From contig JASBRY010000008.1 of the NCBI GenBank assembly GCA_030149165.1, positions 62,001-126,000 of the forward strand: a stretch of DNA of 64,000 nucleotides, given 5' to 3'. This stretch comes from Phycisphaerales bacterium (GTDB lineage: Bacteria; Planctomycetota; Phycisphaerae; Phycisphaerales; UBA1924). The notes under the pieces are model-generated. The model was given only the letters and a program-made list of their open reading frames with translations. It searched no databases and was not told where the DNA came from. The position numbers were made by a program, and so were the translations under genes. Below, in pieces: positions 42,541 through 50,834 of this stretch (the stretch's first letter is position 1; the number at the start of each line of letters is the position of its first letter).

Positions 42541-44619
42541 ATGCTCAAGTTCATCCGCAAGTACCAACTCATCATCCTCGCGATCGGCGGCTCGCTGCTG
42601 ATGGTCGTGTTCCTGTTCCAGCCGATCATCGGGAAACTCTCCCCTGATCCACGCAAAGCAACAGTCGCACAACTCGCCGACGGCACGAAGTTCAACGGAT
42701 TCGACTACCAACGAGCATCCTTCGACCTCGCGGTCCTCAAGCGCGTCTCCCCACTCCTCCTGCTCCCCACCCAACAAGGCGGGCTCGGGATCGATCAGTC
42801 CAGCAACGGCGACGAAGCGGAACTCCATTGGCTCCTGCTGAGCAAGATGGCCAACGACGCGGGACTCGTCGGAGACGCGGGAGAAGGCGTCACCTGGATC
42901 CCAGAACTCGCCAACCGCAACGCACGCTTCCAACTCCAGCAGCAAATCCAGCAGGGACTCCTGCAGATCAACAACGAAGCGGAGTTCAACCAAGCGCTCG
43001 CATCGCTCGCGCCGCAGTACGAAGCACCGCTACAACGCAATGTCTCGCTCGCCACAGGAATGGCGCAAGGCGCGACGGAAGAAGATGTCTACCGCACCCT
43101 CGCAACCGCACGCGGCATCGAGCGTTTCTACCGCGTCTACGCGTCCGTCCCGTCCTACTCGGACATCGGCGCGATGAACGCCGCCAAGCAGCGCTACGAC
43201 GCGATCGCCGTGGACGCCGCGGTTATCAAGGGATCAACCATCGCTCCAGCGATCCCCGATCCGAGCGACGAAGAACTCCAAGCGTTCTTCGATGAGTACA
43301 AAGCGGACGCCCCTGCTGACAACGACTACGCGATCGGGTACACCCAACCCACACGCGTCAAAGTCGGTTGGCTCATGCTCGACAAGGAAGCGATCGCATC
43401 GAGCATCGTCGTCGACCGCGTCGAGCTCAACAAGATCTGGCGCACCGATCACCAGCTCCCACAAGAACAACAGCGCTACCCAGGCGACTTCGCCGGAGAG
43501 CGTCTCAACATCGAACGCGCGTACCGTACCGATCGTGCACTCGATCTCATGATCGAAGCGGACAAGATCATCCGCTCGCGCATCCTCCAAGCAACACGCA
43601 CACTCGAGAAAGACGGAGACCGCTTCATCATCCCAGAAGACTGGGACACCACGCGTCCAACGCTCGAGTCGCTCGCCCAAGCCGTGGTCGATGGAACCAA
43701 GGAACAGCTGGGCGCGGATGTCCCGCTCCCCGCCGTCGAGATCCACACCGATCGTTGGCTCAACAACCTCGACCTCTCGACGCTCCCAGGATTCGGGACC
43801 GCCGCGTTCCGCATCGGTCAGCGTCAACTCCCGGCGTACCTGCTCCCCCAAGCGTTCGACTCCGAAGAACTCAGCGAACTGATGCACATCCAGAAGGGCA
43901 TCCCGCTCGTTGATCCCGCCGCCGAAGACGCAATCGGAAACCGCTACTACGCGATCATCTACGATGTGAACGAAGCGGGACCAGCGGACTCGGTCGACGA
44001 TGTCGGACGCGAGCGCGTCGTCAATGACTACAAGAGCGTCAAAGCGTTCGAACTGCTCAAAGAGAACCTCGCATCATTCGAATCGCTCGCGCAGTCCCAA
44101 GCGGACCTCGTCCCAGCGATCAGCGAAGCGATGAAGCTCGGCCCAACCGAAGCCGTGCGTCCAGGAGTCGCTCGCAACCTGCTCGTGACTCAGGACAATG
44201 TCGCGCGTGGTCGCCTCGCGAGCTTCGTGGAACCAGCGCTCAACAGCGAAGCGTTCCGCAACGCCGTGCACGAAGCGACTGCCGGTCTTGATCAGCTCGC
44301 GTCGCCTGAGAGCGTCGAAGCGTCCCCGATCTTCGTCAGCGCCGTGATCCCAAGCTCCCAAGCGATCGCACTCGCGAAGGTCGTCGCTCCGCGTCCGATG
44401 ACGCAGGAAGTCTTCGACATCAACATCTACCAGATCCTCGCCGGACAGGGACGACGCGACATTCAAACAGCAATCGACGAATCCGGTGAGTCTCCATTCG
44501 TCCTCGAAACGCTCTCGAAACGACTCGGATATGTCCGCGTCAAGAAGCGTCAAGGCGAAGAAGACACCGCACCCACAGAGCCAGAATCAGCAAACGACTC
44601 CGAAACCACCGAGTCCTGA
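42541..44619 (+). CDS. Membrane-anchored PpiD/SurA-like periplasmic chaperone
   Basis: 692 residues. One N-terminal transmembrane anchor (~10-29, LIILAIGGSLLMVVFLF) and a long helical periplasmic part that looks like the SurA/PpiD N-domain (NARFQLQQQIQQGLLQ, then FYRVYASVPSYSD). No parvulin PPIase signature is recognised. The tail is acidic (PTEPESANDSETTES). It may help outer-membrane protein folding, for example LptD at 31867. CGGAG is five bases before the ATG. The call rests on architecture only. Confidence 0.6.
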   Translation: MLKFIRKYQLIILAIGGSLLMVVFLFQPIIGKLSPDPRKATVAQLADGTKFNGFDYQRASFDLAVLKRVSPLLLLPTQQGGLGIDQSSNGDEAELHWLLLSKMANDAGLVGDAGEGVTWIPELANRNARFQLQQQIQQGLLQINNEAEFNQALASLAPQYEAPLQRNVSLATGMAQGATEEDVYRTLATARGIERFYRVYASVPSYSDIGAMNAAKQRYDAIAVDAAVIKGSTIAPAIPDPSDEELQAFFDEYKADAPADNDYAIGYTQPTRVKVGWLMLDKEAIASSIVVDRVELNKIWRTDHQLPQEQQRYPGDFAGERLNIERAYRTDRALDLMIEADKIIRSRILQATRTLEKDGDRFIIPEDWDTTRPTLESLAQAVVDGTKEQLGADVPLPAVEIHTDRWLNNLDLSTLPGFGTAAFRIGQRQLPAYLLPQAFDSEELSELMHIQKGIPLVDPAAEDAIGNRYYAIIYDVNEAGPADSVDDVGRERVVNDYKSVKAFELLKENLASFESLAQSQADLVPAISEAMKLGPTEAVRPGVARNLLVTQDNVARGRLASFVEPALNSEAFRNAVHEATAGLDQLASPESVEASPIFVSAVIPSSQAIALAKVVAPRPMTQEVFDINIYQILAGQGRRDIQTAIDESGESPFVLETLSKRLGYVRVKKRQGEEDTAPTEPESANDSETTES

Positions 44620-44654
44620 TTCATCAGGTTCATCTGACATCTATAGAGCATGAG

Positions 44655-44692
44655 CACACCGACCAGCGACAAACACGCTTCGGTGTGTTTCT
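44655..44692 (+). terminator. Rho-independent terminator after the PpiD-like gene
   Basis: Eight-base stem CACACCGA (44655-44662) / TCGGTGTG (44680-44687) with a 17-base loop and TTTCTTT. It reaches the stop codon of the convergent gene. Confidence 0.6.
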
Positions 44693-45313
44693 TTACTCGC
44701 ACCCCATCGAGAAGTCCTTGAGGAACCGCGAGACATCGAGGAAGTTCAGATCCCCGTCGCCGTTGATGTCACCGGGACAGGTGGGCTCGGGAACAAAGTC
44801 CGCAACCTCGCGGACATACAGATTGAACCGCACATCGCTGGGAACAAACCCATCGACCTCGTTCCAGTCGCTGCTCACAGACACCAAGTTGTACTGCAGA
44901 TCACACGACATCGAGTTCCACGCGTTGTAGACATTGGGGTTGTCCTGCAGCGAGCCGTCCGCGTCCATCGGGATCGCGTGCGACGCACTGAACTCCAGGA
45001 TCACAAAGTTCCCCTCGTACCAACCATCGAAACTGATCGTGAGCAGATCGCTCGTCATCGACAGGTCCATCTCAAAGGTCTGCACGCTCACCGTCCTCGG
45101 CGAGACCACCGCACTCCCAAACACCCCGCTGCTCGCAAACACCCGCTGATCCGGATCGCCCGCATCGACTATGAGCCGAGCGTGCGTCTGGAGCGACAAC
45201 CCACCATCCTCAACTCCCGAAGCATTCACACTGAACTCAAGATACGGCTGCGCCGCAGCAGTAGATGCACACAACATGATCATCGCAACGCGTATACCAC
45301 TCACCTCAACCAC
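44693..45313 (-). CDS. Secreted protein with dockerin-like tail, paralogue A
   Basis: Up to 206 residues. N-terminal signal sequence ending STAAAQP, a beta-rich domain (AQPYLEFSVNAS..., RLIVDAGDPDQRVFASSG, LYVREVADF) and one dockerin-like repeat NGDGDLNFLDVSRFLKDF ending MGCE. It is a tandem duplicate of the upstream gene, which shares AQPYLE, (D/A)-x-D-P-x-Q-R-x-(F/I)-A, the VREVA strand and the tail. The start is uncertain: GTG 45313, GTG 45304 or ATG 45283. Only three bases separate the pair. Partner or substrate unknown. Confidence 0.75.
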   Translation of the reverse strand: MVEVSGIRVAMIMLCASTAAAQPYLEFSVNASGVEDGGLSLQTHARLIVDAGDPDQRVFASSGVFGSAVVSPRTVSVQTFEMDLSMTSDLLTISFDGWYEGNFVILEFSASHAIPMDADGSLQDNPNVYNAWNSMSCDLQYNLVSVSSDWNEVDGFVPSDVRFNLYVREVADFVPEPTCPGDINGDGDLNFLDVSRFLKDFSMGCE

Positions 45314-45316
45314 CCT

Positions 45317-45955
45317 TCACTCACATCCCATGCTATAGAGCTCGAGGAACCTCGACACATCAAGGAAGTTCAGGTTCCCATCGCGATTGAGATCCCCAGC
45401 ACAAGTCGGCTCAACCTTGGGTTCCGCAACCTCGCGCACAAACAAGTGGTAGCGTGCATCGTTCCCACCCTCCGTGAACCCCATGCCATCGGCCCACGAA
45501 ACGGGGTACGAACCAGACTGCGTCCCGATGACCCCATTGCTCTGTGTCCAGTTGGTGTACGCCGCGGGATCATCCGGGATCGATCCATCGGGATCAGGAG
45601 CGATCGCTCCTTGAAACAGTAAGTCCACAACATGCGAAACATTCGAGACATCCGTCCTCGCGCCGTACGAGAGGAGCATGCTCCCAGTGCCGACAATGAT
45701 CGTCGAGAACTCCACATGACTGGACTCCTGCACCAGCTCATCCTGAGCAGGACCGAGCGTGTCGATCTGCTCAGTCCCAGCAATGATCCGCTGCATCGGA
45801 TCACTCGCATCCATCACAAAGCTCACGATCGCGATGTGATCCGACGAGTCGTTCACATTGGTCATGAACTTAAGCTCAAGATACGGCTGCGCCAGCACAA
45901 CAGTCGAACAACACGCAACCACAGCGATCAGCACATTGATTCTCACGGCATTCAT
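45317..45955 (-). CDS. Secreted protein with dockerin-like tail, paralogue B
   Basis: 212 residues. Signal peptide with cleavage probably after VVLAQ (residue ~23). The central domain parallels paralogue A (QPYLELKFMTN, FVMDASDPMQRIIAG, YHLFVREVAEP) and ends with NRDGNLNFLDVSRFLELYSMGCE-like repeat (one copy). Upstream gene of the pair, probably transcribed together. The function of the central domain is unknown; the pattern of a unique domain plus common tail suggests a sorting or attachment role for the tail. Confidence 0.77.
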   Translation of the reverse strand: MNAVRINVLIAVVACCSTVVLAQPYLELKFMTNVNDSSDHIAIVSFVMDASDPMQRIIAGTEQIDTLGPAQDELVQESSHVEFSTIIVGTGSMLLSYGARTDVSNVSHVVDLLFQGAIAPDPDGSIPDDPAAYTNWTQSNGVIGTQSGSYPVSWADGMGFTEGGNDARYHLFVREVAEPKVEPTCAGDLNRDGNLNFLDVSRFLELYSMGCE

Positions 45956-46061
45956 ACAGATTTCTCTCCCTCACGAGCATAAAGCCAACCCAAGAGAGTC
46001 TATCAGAAGTTTCAGTTCAACCCAAGATAAATCCCACACCCAACACCACTCAATGAACCAC

Positions 46062-46274
46062 TCAGCCCCCACCAATCAGCGTCACGATCTCCACGCGCTG
46101 ACCATCCACAAGCACCCGATCGCTCCGCTCGCGATTGGGGACGAGTTTTTTATCCACCTCCACGGCACATACCGCGTCGCTCATCTCAAGCAACGCGAGC
46201 AACTGCTCGATCGTCGTCCCCTGAGGTAGTTCGCGTGCTTCGCCGTTGACTGTGCATTGGATCGGACTGCTCAT
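46062..46274 (-). CDS. thiS: Sulfur carrier protein ThiS
   Basis: 70 residues, ubiquitin-like fold: CTVNGEARELPQGTTIEQLL at the N-terminus, VEVDKKLVPN in the middle and the C-terminal Gly-Gly needed for thiocarboxylate formation. It donates sulfur for the thiamine thiazole. No other thi gene is near. The ATG overlaps the PncC stop by four bases. Confidence 0.9.
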   Translation of the reverse strand: MSSPIQCTVNGEARELPQGTTIEQLLALLEMSDAVCAVEVDKKLVPNRERSDRVLVDGQRVEIVTLIGGG

Positions 46275-46771
46275 TCTGCTGCTCCCACATCAAGCATCCG
46301 CAGCGCCAGTTCCACCGCTTGCGTGCGCACGCTGTGACGATCCCCCTCGTACTCCGCGAGCGTGCACTTGACCTCGTGATTCCCCTTGGTCGCGAGTCCA
46401 AACCAGACCGTCCCGACCGGCTTGTCTTCACTCCCACCACCAGGTCCCGCGATGCCGGTGATCGAGACACACCGATCAACCCCAAGCACGCTCATCCCCC
46501 CCATCGCCATGTGCGCCGCGACTGGACTGGAGACCGCGCCGTGCTTGTCGAGCGCTTCGCGATCGACCCCAACCAAGCGGACCTTGGTCTCGTTGGAGTA
46601 GGTCATGAGTCCCCCTTCAAACGCATCGGACGATCCAGAAATGGAAGTCAGGATCGATCCGAGCATCCCCCCAGTGCACGACTCGACGCATCCGAGCGAC
46701 ACGCCTTGTGCTTTGGCGTGCTCGATGACCTGCGTCGCCAGTTCGATGATGGACTCGTCGATCTCCATCAT
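46271..46771 (-). CDS. pncC: CinA C-terminal domain protein, nicotinamide-nucleotide amidase
   Basis: 166 residues, stand-alone CinA-C/PncC domain. Key segments: VESCTGGMLGS, MTYSNETKVRLVGV and ITGIAGPGGGSEDKPVGTVW. The enzyme deamidates nicotinamide mononucleotide in NAD recycling, which links to NadD at 50835. The start codon overlaps the stop of the B12/GTPase gene (ATGATG), and the stop overlaps thiS, so three genes are translationally coupled. Confidence 0.9.
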   Translation of the reverse strand: MMEIDESIIELATQVIEHAKAQGVSLGCVESCTGGMLGSILTSISGSSDAFEGGLMTYSNETKVRLVGVDREALDKHGAVSSPVAAHMAMGGMSVLGVDRCVSITGIAGPGGGSEDKPVGTVWFGLATKGNHEVKCTLAEYEGDRHSVRTQAVELALRMLDVGAAE

Positions 46772-47928
46772 GCTTGCATGAGTCCATCGAACAGTTCAGG
46801 GATCCCCTGCGCGTGCGTCGCGACCGTCTCATAGATCGGTGTCTTCCCAGCGATCTCTCGCAGATCACGCACCAGAATATCCTCACCCGGATGATCCGCT
46901 TTGTTGCACACGAACACATCCGCGATCTCAAGGATCCCCGCTTTGTCCATCTGCACCGCGTCACCCATGCCAGGCGTCAGCACGACCACCGTGTGATCCA
47001 CATAATCACGGATCATCGTCTCGTTCTGTCCCGCACCAACGGTCTCGACGAACACCGTGTCGTACGCCTGCTCGCCTTCAAACGCGCCACCGATGAGTTC
47101 GACCGCGTCTTGGAGGCCGTGGTAGTCCTCGCCTCGGATTGCCAGCGAGCGATAGAACGCGTGCTCCCCGATCGTGTTGAAATCCACACGCAAGCGATCA
47201 CCAAGCAACGCGCCAGAGGTAATCGGACTCTTGGGATCAAACGCGATCACGGCACATCGACCAATACTCGGATCCTTCTTCGCACGCACCGCGTGCTCCC
47301 GCACCAGTTGCGCAACAAGCGTGCTCTTGCCCGCGCCCGGAGATCCGGTCAGACCGATCACACGCTTGGGACGACGACGAACCGCATCGCTCCGCATCTC
47401 CTTCTCATCGTGCATCAGCGAGATGTCCCGAGCGAGCTGAGCAGAACCATGTCCGGACGGCACCTTGTGGTCCTGTGCCTTCACATCCGCTTTGACCGCG
47501 TTGACGATGTCCAGCAGTCCAGTCCCAGTCGGGAAGCACTCCTGCACCCCCATCTCCTTGAGCGCTTGGACATCTTCCGCAGGGAGGATCCCACCCATGA
47601 GCACCGGGATGTCGCTGCGTCCGACTTCCTCCAGTGCATTGATCAGGTTCTTCCCGAGCACAAGGTGCGAGTTGGACATCATCGACGCCGCGATGCAATC
47701 GACATCCTCGTCACGAGCGGAGATCGCGAGCGAGTGCGGAGTCTGCCAGAGTCCCGAGTAGATCACATGCACCCCAGAGTCTCGCAATGCTCGAGCGATG
47801 ACCTTGACCCCACGATCGTGTCCATCAAGCCCCATCTTCCCGAGCAGCACACGCGGACGATGATCCAGATCAGCGCACCGATCCGTCTTCTCAAACTCGC
47901 TCGTCGCTGCTCCAAGTTGCTGTGCCAT
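46768..47928 (-). CDS. Fusion of a cobalamin-binding domain and a MeaB/ArgK-type G-protein chaperone
   Basis: 386 residues. The N-terminal ~150 residues are a mutase-type B12 domain with KMGLDGHDRG (cobalt-ligand His37 in D-x-H-x-x-G) and MGGILPAED. The C-terminal part is a MeaB GTPase: P-loop GSPGAGKS at 195-202, ETVGAGQNE, and CNKAD for guanine. This resembles IcmF without the mutase barrel, so it probably serves as both B12-binding subunit and chaperone for a separately encoded acyl-CoA mutase. The MeaB part seems short at the C-terminus. GAGG upstream of ATG 47928. Confidence 0.88.
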   Translation of the reverse strand: MAQQLGAATSEFEKTDRCADLDHRPRVLLGKMGLDGHDRGVKVIARALRDSGVHVIYSGLWQTPHSLAISARDEDVDCIAASMMSNSHLVLGKNLINALEEVGRSDIPVLMGGILPAEDVQALKEMGVQECFPTGTGLLDIVNAVKADVKAQDHKVPSGHGSAQLARDISLMHDEKEMRSDAVRRRPKRVIGLTGSPGAGKSTLVAQLVREHAVRAKKDPSIGRCAVIAFDPKSPITSGALLGDRLRVDFNTIGEHAFYRSLAIRGEDYHGLQDAVELIGGAFEGEQAYDTVFVETVGAGQNETMIRDYVDHTVVVLTPGMGDAVQMDKAGILEIADVFVCNKADHPGEDILVRDLREIAGKTPIYETVATHAQGIPELFDGLMQA

Positions 47929-48033
47929 CTTCGTAGTCCTCGCATCTACCCATTCGCGTGATCTTCACTTTGGGGGGGGATTCTATGCGTGAAAGTGTGT
48001 ATTTGCCCATTCCCACGAAGCGAACCCAGTAGG

Positions 48034-48059
48034 TCATCATCACCCCCCAGTGATGATGA
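48034..48059. repeat. Intergenic hairpin
   Basis: TCATCATCA (48034-48042) / TGATGATGA (48051-48059), loop eight, between two divergent genes. The 236-base gap 47929-48164 also has a run of eight G at about 47972 and TAGAAT at about 48110, a possible -10 for the next gene. Confidence 0.55.
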
Positions 48060-48164
48060 TCTTCTTGGTTCGCACACCGGAGAATCCCAAAAACCAACAC
48101 CCTCCGGACTAGAATCCCAACCCACTCAAACCACAACACTCGAACACATCCGAGGAGATCAAAC

Positions 48165-49034
48165 ATGAGCACAGACCACGGCATCAGCACCATCGGAGTC
48201 ATCGGTTCGGGACAAATGGGAGGCGGGATCGCCCAAGTCGGAGCCGTCTCCGGATTCAATGTCGTCGTCTACGACCAAGCCGACGCCGCGCTCTCCAAAT
48301 GCGGCGCCCTCCACGACAAACTCCTCGCTCGCGCCGTCGAAAAAGAACGCATGACCCAAGACGAAGCGAAAGCCGCCAAGGGTCGCATCACCTACGCGTC
48401 CGACCTCTCCGCGCTCGACTCCTCCGACATCGTCATCGAAGCGATCGTCGAGAACGCAGACATCAAGAAGGACCTCTTCGCCAAACTCGCCGAGAAGTTC
48501 ACTGGGAACCAGATCATCGCGTCCAACACCTCATCGATCTCCATCACCGACCTCGCGACATCCGTAGGCGACGCCGCGGACCGATTCATCGGGATGCACT
48601 TCTTCAACCCAGTCCCAGTCATGAAACTCGTCGAGGTCATCAATGGACTCGCAACGAGCCAAGAAACCACCGACCGCGTCCTCGCGCTCTCAACCGCAAT
48701 GGGCAAGGTCGCGGTTCCCGCAAACGATCGTGCGGGGTTTGTGTCCAACCGAATCCTCATGCCGATGATCAACGAAGCGTTCTACACCTGGATGGAAGGC
48801 GTTGCAGAACCAGAGCACATCGACGAGATCATGAAGCTCGGGATGGCGCACCCGATGGGACCACTCCGCCTCGCCGACTTCATCGGACTCGACACCTGCG
48901 AGCACATCATGGAAGTCCTCGCTGACGGCCTCAACAACCCACGCTACCGCGCGTGCCCACTCCTCAAGCAGCTCGTGACCGCCGGACGACTCGGAAACAA
49001 GACCGGACGAGGCGTCTTCGACTACTCCAAGTAA
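48165..49034 (+). CDS. 3-hydroxybutyryl-CoA dehydrogenase
   Basis: 289 residues. NAD-binding GVIGSGQMGGGIAQV at the N-terminus, IASNTSSISITDLA, and the catalytic His region MHFFNPVPVMKLVEV. The C-terminal domain has VSNRILMPMINEA and MAHPMGPLRLADFIGLD. It oxidises (S)-3-hydroxyacyl-CoA to the 3-keto form, completing the beta-oxidation steps whose dehydrogenase and hydratases lie at 8508-13574. GAGGAG eight bases before the ATG. Confidence 0.95.
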   Translation: MSTDHGISTIGVIGSGQMGGGIAQVGAVSGFNVVVYDQADAALSKCGALHDKLLARAVEKERMTQDEAKAAKGRITYASDLSALDSSDIVIEAIVENADIKKDLFAKLAEKFTGNQIIASNTSSISITDLATSVGDAADRFIGMHFFNPVPVMKLVEVINGLATSQETTDRVLALSTAMGKVAVPANDRAGFVSNRILMPMINEAFYTWMEGVAEPEHIDEIMKLGMAHPMGPLRLADFIGLDTCEHIMEVLADGLNNPRYRACPLLKQLVTAGRLGNKTGRGVFDYSK

Positions 49035-49048
49035 CTCATGCAGACCCT

Positions 49049-49085
49049 GGTGGCGTGGAGGTGTCGTCTTCGACTCCTCCACGAT
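49049..49085. repeat. 37-base palindromic element, copy 2
   Basis: Same element as 40197-40233, with inner stem GTCG/CGAC in place of GTTG/CAAC. It starts 15 bases after the dehydrogenase stop and has no T run. Confidence 0.8.
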
Positions 49086-49167
49086 CTGGTACCCCTCAGC
49101 AATCAAAGACATGCAGGATCCGAAGACGGCACCTACATGCCACCCAATCCGCTTCATACAATCATTC

Positions 49168-49476
49168 ATGCCCACACGCCAGCAAATCCAGAAGCTGCTC
49201 GATCTCGAGCCCAACGATCCGTTCATGCTCTACGCGATGGCGCAGGACTACGCCAAGACCAGTGAGCACGAGCAAGCCGTCGAGTTCTACAAGAAAACCA
49301 TCGAAGCCGACGCGGACTACAGCTACGCGTACTACCACATGGCACGCTCCCTCGAAGCGCTCGACCGCAACGAGGACGCCGCCGCGATCCTTGATGCGGG
49401 ACTCGAGGCCGCCAAACGCAGCAACGACGCGAAGGGGATCAGCGAGATCTCCCAGTACCGTACAATGTTCCCATGA
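49168..49476 (+). CDS. Small TPR protein
   Basis: 102 residues with about two tetratricopeptide repeats (LYAMAQDYAKTSEHEQAVEFYKK, then YYHMARSLEALDRNEDAAAIL, each split by a short turn). Such proteins mediate protein contacts. TACAAT lies five bases before ATG 49168 and no Shine-Dalgarno is seen, so the message may be leaderless. The last codon overlaps the recX start (ATGA). Confidence 0.8.
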   Translation: MPTRQQIQKLLDLEPNDPFMLYAMAQDYAKTSEHEQAVEFYKKTIEADADYSYAYYHMARSLEALDRNEDAAAILDAGLEAAKRSNDAKGISEISQYRTMFP

Positions 49477-50213
49477 CCCCCCCAAAGTATTCATCTTCCA
49501 AGCGGTCACACTTCTCACACTACAAAGCCCGCAAACCGACCCCCAAGGACATCCCGACCGACGGCTCCGCCTCCATCACCTCCCTCCGCGCCTGCTCGGA
49601 TCAACCCGACCAACTCTCCGTCCGCGTCGATCGCGTGCTCATGGGACGCATCGAGCACACCACAAAGATCAAGCACAAACTCAAAGTCGGAGACGCATGG
49701 ACCGAGGACCTCGCGCAAACGCTCCACACCGAGCTCACACGATCTCGCGCGTACCGATCCGCGATCCGCATCATGAGCGCCCGAGCCAAATCCGCTGAGG
49801 AACTCCGTCGATCACTCCTCCGCAAAGACAACGATCCCGACGCGATCCAGTACGCGATCGATCGCTTAACCGAGCTCGGAGTCCTCAACGACCGCGAGTA
49901 CGCCGGGATGAGAGCACGATCGATCATCCGCTCCAAACCAGCGGGGCGCCGATTCATCGAAGCCAAGCTCCGAGAGAAAGGCATCCACTCCTCCATCATC
50001 CGCGAGACCCTCGACGAAGAACTCGAAGACAGCGACCCCAAAGCCGAAGCTTTGAACCTCGCACGAAGGATGCACCGCTCCCTCGCGAGCATTGACGATC
50101 CCGAAGTCCGAAAGCGAAGACTGATCGGCAGACTCGCCCGAAGAGGCTTCGACCACGACGCGGTCCGTAGCGCTGTGGAAATCGTTGAGTGTGAGTTTCA
50201 AACCGATCTGTAA
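49473..50213 (+). CDS. recX: RecX-family recombination regulator
   Basis: 246 residues. After an ~80-residue basic and polar N-terminal extension, three helical RecX repeats are visible: SAEELRRSLLRK...AIDRLTELGVLNDREYA, RFIEAKLREKGI and RRLIGRLARRGFDHDAVRSAV. RecX binds RecA filaments and tunes recombination and SOS. recA is not adjacent. The ATG overlaps the TPR stop by four bases, so the two are translated together. Confidence 0.85.
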   Translation: MTPPKYSSSKRSHFSHYKARKPTPKDIPTDGSASITSLRACSDQPDQLSVRVDRVLMGRIEHTTKIKHKLKVGDAWTEDLAQTLHTELTRSRAYRSAIRIMSARAKSAEELRRSLLRKDNDPDAIQYAIDRLTELGVLNDREYAGMRARSIIRSKPAGRRFIEAKLREKGIHSSIIRETLDEELEDSDPKAEALNLARRMHRSLASIDDPEVRKRRLIGRLARRGFDHDAVRSAVEIVECEFQTDL

Positions 50214-50259
50214 TCAGTCATAAAACAAAACCGTACAACCTGTGCATTATGAAGCAGCT

Positions 50260-50532
50260 TCAACTCTTGAGTCGTTGAACAACAACCTCAGTCGAGCCAT
50301 CATCAAGCAAAAAGTTTGGATCGAGGTGATGATGTGCAAATTCTGGAGCTTGATCCCAGTTGTATGCTATCGAAAGCAAAGCGTTCGCAAGAGTAATCAT
50401 CCCGTCTCGATCACCATCAATTCTCGCGTGTTTTCCATCGGCTGCACCATACACACGCAACTTACCGCCATAACCATCATGGACAAGTCCAGTCTCGCCG
50501 TTGTACTCAGGGATTTCAATAGTGACTTTCAT
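50260..50532 (-). CDS. Imm32-like immunity protein, orphan
   Basis: 90 residues from ATG 50532. The pattern of a short beta N-terminus, then GMITLANALLSIAYN, then HHHLDPNFLLDDGSTEVVVQRL, resembles the Imm32 family, whose members end with H-x-H-L-D-x...L-x-x-G-S-x-x-(L/V)-x-(I/V)-x-R. No toxin gene is beside it. A longer frame could begin at 50607, but TACCAT six bases before 50532 suggests a leaderless start there. AT-richer than its neighbours. Confidence 0.6.
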   Translation of the reverse strand: MKVTIEIPEYNGETGLVHDGYGGKLRVYGAADGKHARIDGDRDGMITLANALLSIAYNWDQAPEFAHHHLDPNFLLDDGSTEVVVQRLKS

Positions 50533-50646
50533 GTCAATATGGTACACAGCTTTCCAAGAACTCAGCAGACCAAGGTCAAGAAGCAAATTCAGTGAAGCAT
50601 GACTCATAGAAAACGCCCAATGCTTTCACATTGAGCGTCATCCGAA

Positions 50647-50721
50647 TGACCCCAGCGGGATTTGAACCCGCGTTCCCAGGATGAGAACCTGGTGTCCTGG
50701 ACCAGGCTAGACGATGGGGCC
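50647..50721 (-). tRNA. tRNA-Glu (anticodon CTC)
   Basis: A 75-base cloverleaf on the minus strand. Acceptor GGCCCCA pairs with TGGGGTC, the T arm is GCGGG-TTCAAAT-CCCGC, and the anticodon arm is CCAGG-TTCTCAT-CCTGG, so the anticodon is CTC, reading GAG. Discriminator A; CCA is not encoded. A second tRNA-Glu for GAA would be expected elsewhere. Confidence 0.93.
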
Positions 50722-50834
50722 GCGTCCGGCTTCAGCAGACACATCCGAAGATCCATCCACCAAAGCCGGTAGGGATTCTAGGCCGAATCAACTTCCAAAC
50801 CCATACGATCATTCCACCCCCCTAAGAATCCCCC

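Noticed and set aside
46774..47961. Long open frame of 395 codons on the plus strand opposite the B12/GTPase gene
   Set aside because: Its protein is His/Arg-rich with no fold signature and it is the exact antisense of a gene with clear motifs; GC-rich codon bias opens the opposite frame.
48034..48059. Hairpin as terminator
   Set aside because: It lies between divergent starts and has no T run on either side.
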